Assembly (NCBI RefSeq): GCF_026967805.1
Contig: NZ_JAPVBG010000003.1
Coordinates: 930,001-994,000 of the forward strand
Source: Blastococcus sp. VKM Ac-2987
GTDB lineage: Bacteria; Actinomycetota; Actinomycetes; Mycobacteriales; Geodermatophilaceae
Direction: 5' to 3'
Length of the DNA: 64,000 nucleotides
The position numbers and the translations under genes were made by a program. Positions 17,218 to 25,151 of the stretch are shown here, piece by piece. Within the stretch, counting starts at the first letter, position 1. The number at the start of each line of letters is the position of its first letter. The notes below the pieces were generated by a model, which saw only the letters and a program-made list of their open reading frames with translations, was not told the origin of the DNA and searched no databases.

Positions 17218-18869
17218 CCGGAACGGGGCTGCCAGCGGAACGACCGGACCGCGACTGCGGCGGCCACCACGCCCCAGGCCGCGAGCACTGACAGATCGCT
17301 CCCGGAGAGCTCGGCACCGGCCGGGTTCCACGCCTGTGTCAGGGCGTTCTGGAAGTGCAGGAGGGGGAAGAGGGTGCCCACCGCGCGCATCCACTCCGGT
17401 CCGTCGAGGAAGAAGACCTCGGAGAAGAACGCCAGCGGCAGGAGCACGACCAGGCCGACGGCACCCACCGCCCGAGCATCGGGGAGCAGCGCCGCCAGTA
17501 CGAAGCCGCACGCGGCCAGGGTGAGTGTCCCGACCACCAGTACCGGCAGCCCCATCAGCAGTCCGGCCGCCGACACGCGCACGTCGAAGAAGGCCGCGCC
17601 GACGGCGAGTACCAGCGCCGCGACGACGAGGGAGAGCCAGAGCGCGGCGGTGATGCGGCCGGCGAGGTACTGCCACGGGGCCAGCGGTGTGCCCCTTAGC
17701 CGCTTGAGGATGCCGCGGTCCCGGGCCGTGGCCACCGACTCGGGCAGGTTGAGAAAGGCGGTGACTCCGCTGCCCCAGACCGCCATGCTGGCGGCGAACA
17801 CCGTGGGGAAGGGCACTCCGTCGATCACGGTGTCAACGCCCGCCATCGCGACGAACAGGGCGTAGAGCCCCACAGGCATGGCCAAGGCGAAGAAGGCCGA
17901 GCCACCGTCGCGCCAGGTGGACCGGCTGGCCGCCAGCGCCTGGGCGAGCACCAGGCCTGCCGAGCCCGGCCGCCGCCCGGTCGCCGTGTCCGTGCTCAGG
18001 TGCGACACCATCCGCCGTTCGGCCGGAGCGTGCGCCGGGCGGGCGGCCGGGGTGCCCCGCGTGCCTGGTTCCCGGCCGAGCAAGCGAGCGGCGACGACGG
18101 CGCCGGCCAGTCCCCAGGCCAGCAGGACGGCCGACGCGGCCGCGTCCCAGCCAGCACCGGGGGAGAAGGGATCGAACTGGTCCCGGAGCGCCTCGGCGAA
18201 GGGCCGGACGGGGAAGACGCCGCCCACGGTGGACATCCAGGGCAGTTCACCGCCGATGGTGAACACGCCAGAGACGAATGCGAGGACGACGGCGCTGCTC
18301 ACCGAGGCCGCCTGGGCGAAGGCAGCGGTCGGGGACAGCGCCGCCACTGCCAGCCCGAGGGCCGCGAAACAGGCGATCCCGAGCACCACGGTGACCATGG
18401 TGGCCGGTGCCGTGCGGCCGATGACCTGCACGCCGAAGCCGAGGACTCCGACCACGACGGCGAGGAAGGTCGCTGCGGATGCGAACACCACCGCCCCGCC
18501 GATCCGGCCGGCCACGTACAGCCACGGTGGTAGCGGGGTGCCGCGGAACCGCTTCACGACGCCACGCTCGCGTGCCTCGGCCAGCCCGATGGCCACCGGT
18601 GGGTAGGACGCGAACAGCACACCCATGGCGACCGCGCTCGGCGTCGCGAACTGCATCACGCGCAGGCCGGTCGCCTCGTCCACGACGTCGTTGCCGGCGG
18701 CAGCGCCGATGACGAGCAGCCACACCAGCGGCAGGGCGAAGCTGAAGACGAGCACCACCCGGGAGCGCCACAAGTCGGTCAGCGTGTACCGGAGCTGAGC
18801 CAGCAGGAGCTTGCCGGTCCCCGGCCGTTCCGCCGGACGGCTGCCGGTAGCAGCCGCGGATCGGCTCAT
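17205..18869 (-). CDS. ABC-2 type exporter permease, tandem-fused
   Basis: A 554-residue permease consisting of two ABC-2 units in one chain. Each half has about six hydrophobic segments, and the halves carry matching motifs: GVVKRFRGTPLPPWLYVAGRI in the first and GILKRLRGTPLAPWQYLAGRI in the second. Most actinobacterial drug or lipid ABC-2 permeases are single units that dimerise, so the fusion would form the whole pore. The ATG at 18869 overlaps the ATPase stop in ATGA, giving a two-gene exporter. The substrate is unknown; antibiotic or lipid export is typical of the family. Confidence 0.85.
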   Translation of the reverse strand: MSRSAAATGSRPAERPGTGKLLLAQLRYTLTDLWRSRVVLVFSFALPLVWLLVIGAAAGNDVVDEATGLRVMQFATPSAVAMGVLFASYPPVAIGLAEARERGVVKRFRGTPLPPWLYVAGRIGGAVVFASAATFLAVVVGVLGFGVQVIGRTAPATMVTVVLGIACFAALGLAVAALSPTAAFAQAASVSSAVVLAFVSGVFTIGGELPWMSTVGGVFPVRPFAEALRDQFDPFSPGAGWDAAASAVLLAWGLAGAVVAARLLGREPGTRGTPAARPAHAPAERRMVSHLSTDTATGRRPGSAGLVLAQALAASRSTWRDGGSAFFALAMPVGLYALFVAMAGVDTVIDGVPFPTVFAASMAVWGSGVTAFLNLPESVATARDRGILKRLRGTPLAPWQYLAGRITAALWLSLVVAALVLAVGAAFFDVRVSAAGLLMGLPVLVVGTLTLAACGFVLAALLPDARAVGAVGLVVLLPLAFFSEVFFLDGPEWMRAVGTLFPLLHFQNALTQAWNPAGAELSGSDLSVLAAWGVVAAAVAVRSFRWQPRSGGRS

Positions 18870-19825
18870 CGCCCGCTGCGGACCGAGTCGCCCGCCGAGG
18901 CAGGGGTGGCGGCCGACTCGTCGTCCCCGGTCGGTCCACCGACCAGTCGCAGGTAGACGTCCTCCAGGGAGGGGCGGCGCACCGACAGCGCCGGCATCTC
19001 CAATCCCTTCTCGAGCGCCCAGCCGGTCAACGTGTGCAGTACCGCGGTGGGTCGCGCCGTGGTCAGCTCCCATGCAAGACCGTCGGCGACCGGGACCCCG
19101 TCCAGCGCCGGCAGGTCGGAGACGGCGACCTGCGCCGGCAGGCGAAAGCTGACCACCGCGTCCTGCTGCCCGGCAGCGAGCTCAGCGGGGGTGCCCAGGG
19201 CGACCAGCCGGCCGGCGACGACGATCGCCACCCGGTCGGCGAGATGCTCGGCCTCGTCCATGTAGTGGGTGGTGAGCACCACGGTCGTGCCCAGGGTGCG
19301 CAGCCCTTCCACCAGATCCCAGGCGCGACGACGAGCGGACGGGTCGAAACCCGTGGTGGGCTCGTCGAGGAACAACAGCTCGGGTGCCCCCACCAGACCG
19401 AGCGCAAGATCCAGCCGTCGTCGCTGACCACCGGACAGCGTCTTGATCCGGGCGTCCCGCTTGTCGGAGAGGCCCACCTGGTCGATCACCTCGTCCACCC
19501 CGAGGCTGCGGGGGTAGAGACCACGGTGCAGCCGGACCAGCTCCCGGACGGAGAAGTCCTCGTCGAACCCGGCCTCCTGGAGCACGATCCCGATCCGCTC
19601 GCGGAACTCCCGCCCCCCCGTCTGCGGGTCCTGCCCCAGCACGCGGACCCGGCCGGTGGTCCGCCGACGGTGGCCCTCCAGAATCTCGACGGTCGTGGTC
19701 TTACCTGCGCCGTTGGGCCCCAGCAGCGCGAAGACCTCGCCCTCCTCGATGGTGAACGACAGGTCGTCCACCGCCGCCACCTGTCCGTACTCCTTGCGCA
19801 ACTGCTCCACCTCGACGGCGGTCAT
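18866..19825 (-). CDS. ABC-2 type exporter ATP-binding protein (DrrA/CcmA-like)
   Basis: A 319-residue ATPase. Walker A is GPNGAGKTT (36-44), the signature is LSGGQRRRLDLALGL, Walker B is LLFLDEPTTGFDPSAR, and a switch His lies in LTTHYMDEAEHLADR. The C-terminal 80 residues form the regulatory extension usual in DrrA-like exporters. The ATG at 19825 follows a GGGGAGGTG Shine-Dalgarno sequence; an upstream in-frame start would add unrelated sequence. Confidence 0.9.
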   Translation of the reverse strand: MTAVEVEQLRKEYGQVAAVDDLSFTIEEGEVFALLGPNGAGKTTTVEILEGHRRRTTGRVRVLGQDPQTGGREFRERIGIVLQEAGFDEDFSVRELVRLHRGLYPRSLGVDEVIDQVGLSDKRDARIKTLSGGQRRRLDLALGLVGAPELLFLDEPTTGFDPSARRRAWDLVEGLRTLGTTVVLTTHYMDEAEHLADRVAIVVAGRLVALGTPAELAAGQQDAVVSFRLPAQVAVSDLPALDGVPVADGLAWELTTARPTAVLHTLTGWALEKGLEMPALSVRRPSLEDVYLRLVGGPTGDDESAATPASAGDSVRSGR

Positions 19826-20189
19826 CGGCACCTCCCCGGGCCCACGTCTCCGGTCGGGAGGCATGGGTGCGTTCGGTGGCCACCGAGGCACCACGTCGAA
19901 CGCGTCCACCCCCGGTGGTCGGTTACGACGACTGCTCTGTCCGGCACGGTCCCCACGCTCGCCTCGACGCCATGGAGGAGGCAGGGGCGAGGGACCTCGC
20001 CGGCCAAGGACGTACGGCCGTCGTCAGGACGGATCCGCCGTCCGTACCCGGCAGCCCGCAGCCCGGCAGCCCGCTCGTCCGCGGGGACCGTGGCACTGAC
20101 GGAGGTCCCTCTCGGCACGACCGTTCGCCCGTGTTCACCCACGCTGGTCCTCGGGATTCTCGGAGCGAAGTCGACACCGAGGAGTCCCC
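19826..20189. promoter_or_regulatory. Divergent intergenic region
   Basis: This region lies between the leftward exporter operon and the rightward DUF4389 gene. It holds a Shine-Dalgarno sequence at each end, but I could not identify promoter hexamers or a coding sequence. The repeated GGCAGCCCG units near 20048-20071 are short direct repeats. Confidence 0.35.
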
Positions 20190-21797
20190 GTGACCGACCG
20201 ACCGCCGCCCTACCCCGTCCGCATCGACGCTGTGCTGGAGCCGGCGCTGTCCCGCTGGTTGTGGCTGGTGAAGTGGCTGCTGCTGATCCCGCACTTCATC
20301 GTCCTGGCGTTCCTGTGGATCGCCTTCGTGGTGCTGAGCGTCGTCGCCTTCTTCGCCATCCTGTTCACCGGCCGCTACCCGGCCGGGATCTTCGAGTTCA
20401 ACGTCGGGGTGCTGCGCTGGACGTGGCGGGTGCACTACTACGGCTACGGGGCGCTGGGCACCGACAGGTACCCGCCGTTCACGCTCGCCGACGTGCCCGA
20501 CTACCCGGCTCGGCTGGACGTGGCCTATCCCGAGCGGCTGTCCCGGGGGCTGGTGCTGGTGAAGTGGTGGCTGCTGGCCATCCCGCACTACCTGGTGCTG
20601 GCCGTGTTCGTCGGCGGCGGGATCTGGCTGGGTACCCGCACCGGCCCCGACAACGGCTGGGACTCCGGCTGGGGAGCCGGGGGACTGGTCGGCCTGCTGG
20701 TGTTCATCGCGGCGGTCGTGCTGCTGTTCACCGGCCGCTATCCGCGCCCGCTCTACGACTTCGTCATGGGCATGGACCGCTGGGCGCTGCGCGTGGCGGC
20801 GTACGCCGGCCTGATGACCGACCGGTACCCCCCGTTCCGGCTGGACATGGGCGGTACCGACCCCGGGTCCGTGCCCGGAGGTCCGCCACCGGTCGCGCCC
20901 CCCGGCGCGGGCGCCGCGCCGGCCGCAGGCCCGCCGACGGCCGGATACACCGCCTCGCCCGCCGCCGGAGCGATCCCCACGGCTCAGCCGCGCAGCAACT
21001 GGACGGCCGGCCGCGTCGCCTCGGTGGTGATCGGATCGGTCCTGCTTTTCGCCGCGACCGGCCTGTTCGGTGGCGGCGGTGCGCTGCTCTGGGCCGACCA
21101 GGCCGAGCGGGACGACGGCTACCTCTGGACGCCGACCGTCGAGCTCGGCACCGACTCCTACGCCGTGGTGTCGGACAGCCTCCGGTTGGAGACGGCGGGG
21201 GAGCAGTGGGTGATCGACGAGTTCCTCGGTACGGCACGGCTCGAGGTGGCCGCCGTGGCCCCCGACACCGAGCTCTTCGTGGGGATCGCCCCGACGGCAG
21301 CCGTCGACCGCTACCTGAACGGCGTGGCACACCGCGAGGTCGAGGACGTGGGCACGACCTGGCCCGGTAGTCAGCCAGAGCTGGACCGCTGGACCGACGT
21401 GGCCGGCGGCGCACCCGAGCAGCCGCCCGGCGACGTGGACATCTGGGCCGCCCAGGCCAGCGGCAAGGGCACCCAGACGCTCACCTGGCGACCGGCGGAC
21501 GGTTCGTGGACGGCCGTGATCATGCGGGCGGACGGTGAGCCGGGTCTGACCGCGGACGCGCAGGCCGCGGCCACAGTGCCCGCGCTGGGTTGGATCTCCG
21601 TCGGCCTGCTGGTCACCGGGGGCGTGCTGCTCGCCGTCGGGGTGCTGCTGGTGGCACTCGCCGTGCCCCGCGCCCACCGCTACCCGCCGTCGAACGCCGT
21701 CCCGGTCCACCCCTCCCCGCGACCCCCACCGCCGCCGGACTCGCCCTCGGCGGCGAGTCCGGGCGCCGGCAGCAGCGTCTCGGGCGCCCGCCGGTGA
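20190..21797 (+). CDS. DUF4389 domain-containing membrane protein (two DUF4389 repeats)
   Basis: A 535-residue membrane protein. Residues 8-95 and 105-220 are two copies of the DUF4389 module; both contain LVKWxLLxIPHxxVL, FTGRYP and TDRYPPF. A Pro/Ala/Gly-rich linker (about 225-270) follows, then a TM segment, an extracytoplasmic domain of about 150 residues and a final TM helix near residue 470. Function is unknown. The GTG start at 20190 follows GAGGAG. Its stop overlaps the GTG of the CPBP gene. Confidence 0.78.
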   Translation: MTDRPPPYPVRIDAVLEPALSRWLWLVKWLLLIPHFIVLAFLWIAFVVLSVVAFFAILFTGRYPAGIFEFNVGVLRWTWRVHYYGYGALGTDRYPPFTLADVPDYPARLDVAYPERLSRGLVLVKWWLLAIPHYLVLAVFVGGGIWLGTRTGPDNGWDSGWGAGGLVGLLVFIAAVVLLFTGRYPRPLYDFVMGMDRWALRVAAYAGLMTDRYPPFRLDMGGTDPGSVPGGPPPVAPPGAGAAPAAGPPTAGYTASPAAGAIPTAQPRSNWTAGRVASVVIGSVLLFAATGLFGGGGALLWADQAERDDGYLWTPTVELGTDSYAVVSDSLRLETAGEQWVIDEFLGTARLEVAAVAPDTELFVGIAPTAAVDRYLNGVAHREVEDVGTTWPGSQPELDRWTDVAGGAPEQPPGDVDIWAAQASGKGTQTLTWRPADGSWTAVIMRADGEPGLTADAQAAATVPALGWISVGLLVTGGVLLAVGVLLVALAVPRAHRYPPSNAVPVHPSPRPPPPPDSPSAASPGAGSSVSGARR

Positions 21798-22616
21798 CGA
21801 CGACCTCGGCGGTGCGCCCGCTGCGCCAACGCGTCGCCGCCCGTCCGCTGCTGGGTTACGTGCTGCTGGCCTACGGCATCTCCTGGCTGCTGTGGGCGCC
21901 GGCGATGCTCGGTGTAGGTGGCGGCGCCGGTGCGGTGCTCCTGGTGGCCGGGGCGTTCGGACCGGCGGTGGCCGCGGCGGTGGTCGTTCGTTCCTCCGGC
22001 GGCTCGGTGCGCGGCTGGCTGCGCCCGCTCCTGCGGTGGCGGGTGCCGGCCCGCTACTGGGCCTACGCCCTCGGTCTCCCGGCGGCCCTGTTCCTGGCGG
22101 TGAACGGCGTCCTCGCGCTCCTCGGCGAGCAGGTGCACCTGGGCCGGCTGGGTGCGGCGGCCGCCTCGTGGATCGGCACGTTCGTCGTCGTGGCGCTGGT
22201 CGGCGGCGGGCAGGAAGAGCCCGGCTGGCGCGGGTTCGCGCTGGACCGGCTGCAGGGCCCGCCACTCACCGCTCGTTGCCACCGCGCTGCTCGGCCTCAT
22301 CTGGGGGCTGTGGCACCTGCCGCTGTACGGCATCGGCTTCGTGGGGCCGATGCTGTTCGTCGTCTTCTACACCTGGCTGTGGAACCGCACCGGCAGCCTG
22401 CTGCTGTGCGTCGTCCTGCACGGGGCCTTCACCCCGTCGCTAGACCACCTCGTGCTCGTCGACGACAGCCTGGTGGTCGACGCGGCCATCCTGGGTGTGC
22501 TGGTCGCAGCGACCGTCGTCCTCGTGGCCCTCACCCGCGGCCGGCTCGGCTTCGACCACCGGCCGGCGCACGTGGAGACCCGGGTCCCCGACCTCGGTCG
22601 CGTCGCCGGCCACTGA
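21794..22616 (+). pseudogene. CPBP-family intramembrane metalloprotease, frameshifted
   Basis: This CPBP (Abi/CAAX protease) gene begins with a GTG overlapping the previous stop. It encodes several TM helices and the EEPGWRG catalytic motif (EExxxR). At about 22255-22262 the frame must shift by one base: the first frame runs into unlike Arg-rich sequence, while another frame supplies LLGLIWGLWHLPLYGIGF, then VLHGAFTPS with the second His motif, ending at 22616. One extra C in the GGGCCCG tract explains it. Both catalytic motifs are intact apart from the shift, so it is either a recent pseudogene or a sequencing error. Confidence 0.75.
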
Positions 22617-22635
22617 CCGGTGGAGAGGGAAGACC

Positions 22636-23304
22636 ATGGATCGGCGCAGCACTGCCTTCTACCTGACCGGAGCGGTCGTCGTGTGGGTCGGCACCCTGAT
22701 CGCACTGGCGGTCGTCCTGTCTGGCAGCGGCCGCTTCGGCGACGTGCTGACGATCCTGGTGGGACCCATCGTCTGGTTCGTGCTGCTCGTACCCGCCGGC
22801 TGTCGAAGGCGGCGCGGTCGCGGTCACGGTGAAGGCCCCGCCTCTCGACCTGCGAGCCGTCCACGACCCCTGCCCATCGGCGCCGGGTCCATCCGCCGGC
22901 GCAGGACGCCTCGTCGCCAGACGCGAACGGAAAGGAGGCCGAGGGGTCATGGAACGCCTCGTCCCAGGAGACTTTCGGGCCCTCGTGGCGGCGGCGGTGC
23001 TCGCCCCGTCGTCCCACAACACCCAGCCGAGGCTGTCCGGGCGTGCGGATGGCGGTATCGACCTGTACGCCGCCCGCGCGGTCAGACCTCGTACTTCCGG
23101 CGGTCGGCCGCGCGGCCCGTCGGAAGCCGGATCCGGGGACCGCACCGGGGGCGTCGTCGCTCGGCCGAGGTGCGGCCCACTGCCCGGGTGCCACAGCTTC
23201 GCGTCACCCAGGACGACGCCGTCGACGCGCTGCTCGTTCGCGACCCGCTTGCGCTGGTTCTCGACGTGCCGCTGGACCGGCACACGGGTCGACGGAGCAG
23301 TTGA
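22636..23304 (+). CDS. Small membrane protein, doubtful 3' part
   Basis: The first 55 codons from the ATG at 22636 encode two hydrophobic helices (FYLTGAVVVWVGTLIALAVV and FGDVLTILVGPIVWFVLLVP). This fits a small two-TM actinobacterial membrane protein that would normally end soon after. Here the frame stays open to 23304 through Arg-rich sequence that overlaps the nitroreductase relic in another frame. The real stop has therefore probably been lost. It lies 19 bases after the CPBP gene and may be part of that operon. Confidence 0.4.
   Translation: MDRRSTAFYLTGAVVVWVGTLIALAVVLSGSGRFGDVLTILVGPIVWFVLLVPAGCRRRRGRGHGEGPASRPASRPRPLPIGAGSIRRRRTPRRQTRTERRPRGHGTPRPRRLSGPRGGGGARPVVPQHPAEAVRACGWRYRPVRRPRGQTSYFRRSAARPVGSRIRGPHRGRRRSAEVRPTARVPQLRVTQDDAVDALLVRDPLALVLDVPLDRHTGRRSS
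22949..23304 (+). pseudogene. Acg-type nitroreductase relic
   Basis: After an AAAGGAGG Shine-Dalgarno sequence, the ATG at 22949 starts MERLVPGDFRALV, AAVLAPSSHNTQP and DGGIDLYA. This is the N-terminus of the Acg/FMN-binding nitroreductase-like family (M. tuberculosis Rv2032 type). After about 45 codons family sequence is lost; pieces continue in other frames but no complete domain can be rebuilt. The normal protein is about 330 residues, so most of it is missing. In mycobacteria these genes belong to the DosR dormancy regulon. Confidence 0.55.
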
Positions 23305-23389
23305 GCCTGGGGCGTAGCCCTGTCGTGCGGGCCCTCGCCGATCGCGCACCGCCGTCGATTGCCGCAGCCCGGCCGAGCAGGGCCGGGTG

Positions 23390-23980
23390 TCAACTTCTCT
23401 CGTCAGCTCTCGAGCCCACACGGGTCAGCAGCCATCGGCCGTACGCCGCCCCGACGGCAAGACCCACCAGGTGGGCCACAGAGCCCAGCGGCTGCGTCAG
23501 CAGGAACACGACGTTGATACCGACCAAGGCGGCGAACCACTGAGTGGTGGTGCCTCCGAAGACCTTCGACGACGGCCGCATGGCGAGGATGGCCGCCGCC
23601 ACGCCGAACACCGCCGCCGAGGCACCGACCAACGTCCCGTCCGTCTCGACCGCCGCCACCACGGCGAGGGCGGTGAACGAACCGGCCAGTCCGGCGAGCA
23701 GGTAGACCGCGACCACGTCCCGGGTGCGAGCGGTCTGCTCCAGCAGTGTGCCGAACGCTGACAGCATCAACACCATTACCGCGATGTGAGCGATGTTCTC
23801 GTGGACGAACATCACAGTCAGCGGGCTCCACGGCCGGTCGCTCAAGCCGTCCAGGTCACCTGGCAAGGACAGCCGGTCTGCTACCCCCGAGTTGACCGCC
23901 TGAGCGACGAATACGACCACCTGAAGGGCGATCAGCGCGAGTGTGGCCGGGCTTCTCCTCAGCTTCTCAAGAAACGGCAC
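23390..23980 (-). CDS. Rhomboid-family intramembrane serine protease
   Basis: A 196-residue membrane protein with about six TM helices. The catalytic Ser lies in GASAAVFG (around residue 120), and the catalytic His is likely in VAHLVGLAVGAAYG near residue 170. The ENIAHIAVMVLMLSAFG segment corresponds to the HxxxN region of the second helix, although here the usual Asn is not in the standard position. The GTG start at 23980 follows AGAGGGG. Substrates are unknown. Confidence 0.75.
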   Translation of the reverse strand: MPFLEKLRRSPATLALIALQVVVFVAQAVNSGVADRLSLPGDLDGLSDRPWSPLTVMFVHENIAHIAVMVLMLSAFGTLLEQTARTRDVVAVYLLAGLAGSFTALAVVAAVETDGTLVGASAAVFGVAAAILAMRPSSKVFGGTTTQWFAALVGINVVFLLTQPLGSVAHLVGLAVGAAYGRWLLTRVGSRADERS

Positions 23981-24204
23981 GTCAGCCCCTCTGCACTTCT
24001 CGCCGAGGCGGTCTCAGTCTTGGGGCGCACCGGCCCTTCGCGATTGAAGTCGGAGGCTGCGCCAGTCTCCAGACGTACAGCTGTGAGCATTCTGTGTACT
24101 GCCAAGCTCCGCAAGGGCGTCATCGCGCCGCGGCGGCCGGTGCATGCCTTGGCGGTGACGGTCCGGGGTCCAGAGCGCAGCGAAGTGACGCGAGGACCGC
24201 GGCA

Positions 24205-24807
24205 TCACTCGACGTCAGGAGCAGACGCGCGCAGCAGGAACGCGAACACCACCAGCGCCGCACCGCTGAGCCAGCCGCCCACGCTGAACTGCTCCGGGAG
24301 CCACATCGCCAGGGCGACCCCACCGAACACCAGGAGCGCCGCGAGGAGGGCGAACAGTTGCATGCCGTAGAGGAACACGAATGGCAGGTAGTGGGCGCCG
24401 ACGATAACCATGCTGGCCGGGAAGAACCACCCCAGGCGGTACGCGGCTGCGGCCAGCGCCACCAGCAGGCCGAACGGAACGGTGAAGGCCACCTGCGTCG
24501 CCAGGCCGGCCATCGGGTGCCCTGCCGGAAGCGAGGCCTGCCGCCCGGAGAGGCGAAGCAGCAAGGTCGTCAGCGGAAAGATCAAGATCCCGCCGACGAG
24601 CAGGGTGGCCATTGCCGCCACCGGAGACACCCAGGTCCCGGCCGCGGCGGCCAGCAGCCACAACGCTCCGGACACCAGTTGCCCGAAGAAGCCCCCGACG
24701 TACGTCCTACGCACATCGCGCTGTGCAACAGCGATCTCGATGAATCGGAGGATGCCAGCGCTCGACTCGTGAACGGAGGACCCGGCAGGGCTCGTCCGGC
24801 CGACCAC
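24205..24807 (-). CDS. DUF7010-type membrane protein
   Basis: About 200 residues with six hydrophobic helices. The N-terminal AQRDVRRTYVGGFFGQLVSG, the central GGILIFPLTTLLLRLSGRQA and the later VGAHYLPFVFLYGMQLFA are characteristic of a membrane protein family I know as DUF7010; function is unknown. No ATG is available in a sensible place. I used the GTG at 24807, which leaves about 30 residues before the conserved start, so the true start may be a little further in. Confidence 0.65.
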   Translation of the reverse strand: MVGRTSPAGSSVHESSAGILRFIEIAVAQRDVRRTYVGGFFGQLVSGALWLLAAAAGTWVSPVAAMATLLVGGILIFPLTTLLLRLSGRQASLPAGHPMAGLATQVAFTVPFGLLVALAAAAYRLGWFFPASMVIVGAHYLPFVFLYGMQLFALLAALLVFGGVALAMWLPEQFSVGGWLSGAALVVFAFLLRASAPDVE

Positions 24808-25151
24808 CTGCGCCGGCCACAGCAGAGACGATGCGTCGCGGTGGACGACCGCTCCGGCAAACCGGCCATTCTCTACGCCCCGATTTCCGCAGGTGGTACC
24901 GCGGCGGCTCAGCGAAGTCGGGGCCTGCCTCGTCGAGTTGGCGAGGAACGGTCGCGCGCTGGATCGGTGGCGTCGGCATGATCGTGGTCCCGCGGCCGAT
25001 GCACTGCCGGCACCGATCCGGGAGGCTTTCCTGGGCACAGGCTCGTCCAGCGGCCGACGAATTGTCGTGTCGGTGAGGACGCCCTGTTGGACGACGCATC
25101 CCACGCATCCCGAATGTGACGCAACGGGGCGGGGCGTTCGCGGCCACGCCG
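24808..25151. other. Intergenic region without recognised gene
   Basis: This lies between the DUF7010-type gene and the 3' end of the P-type ATPase gene. All six frames give Arg-rich or stop-broken text without family features. It might contain the upstream promoter of the DUF7010-type gene and a terminator of the ATPase gene, but no clear stem was seen. Confidence 0.4.
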
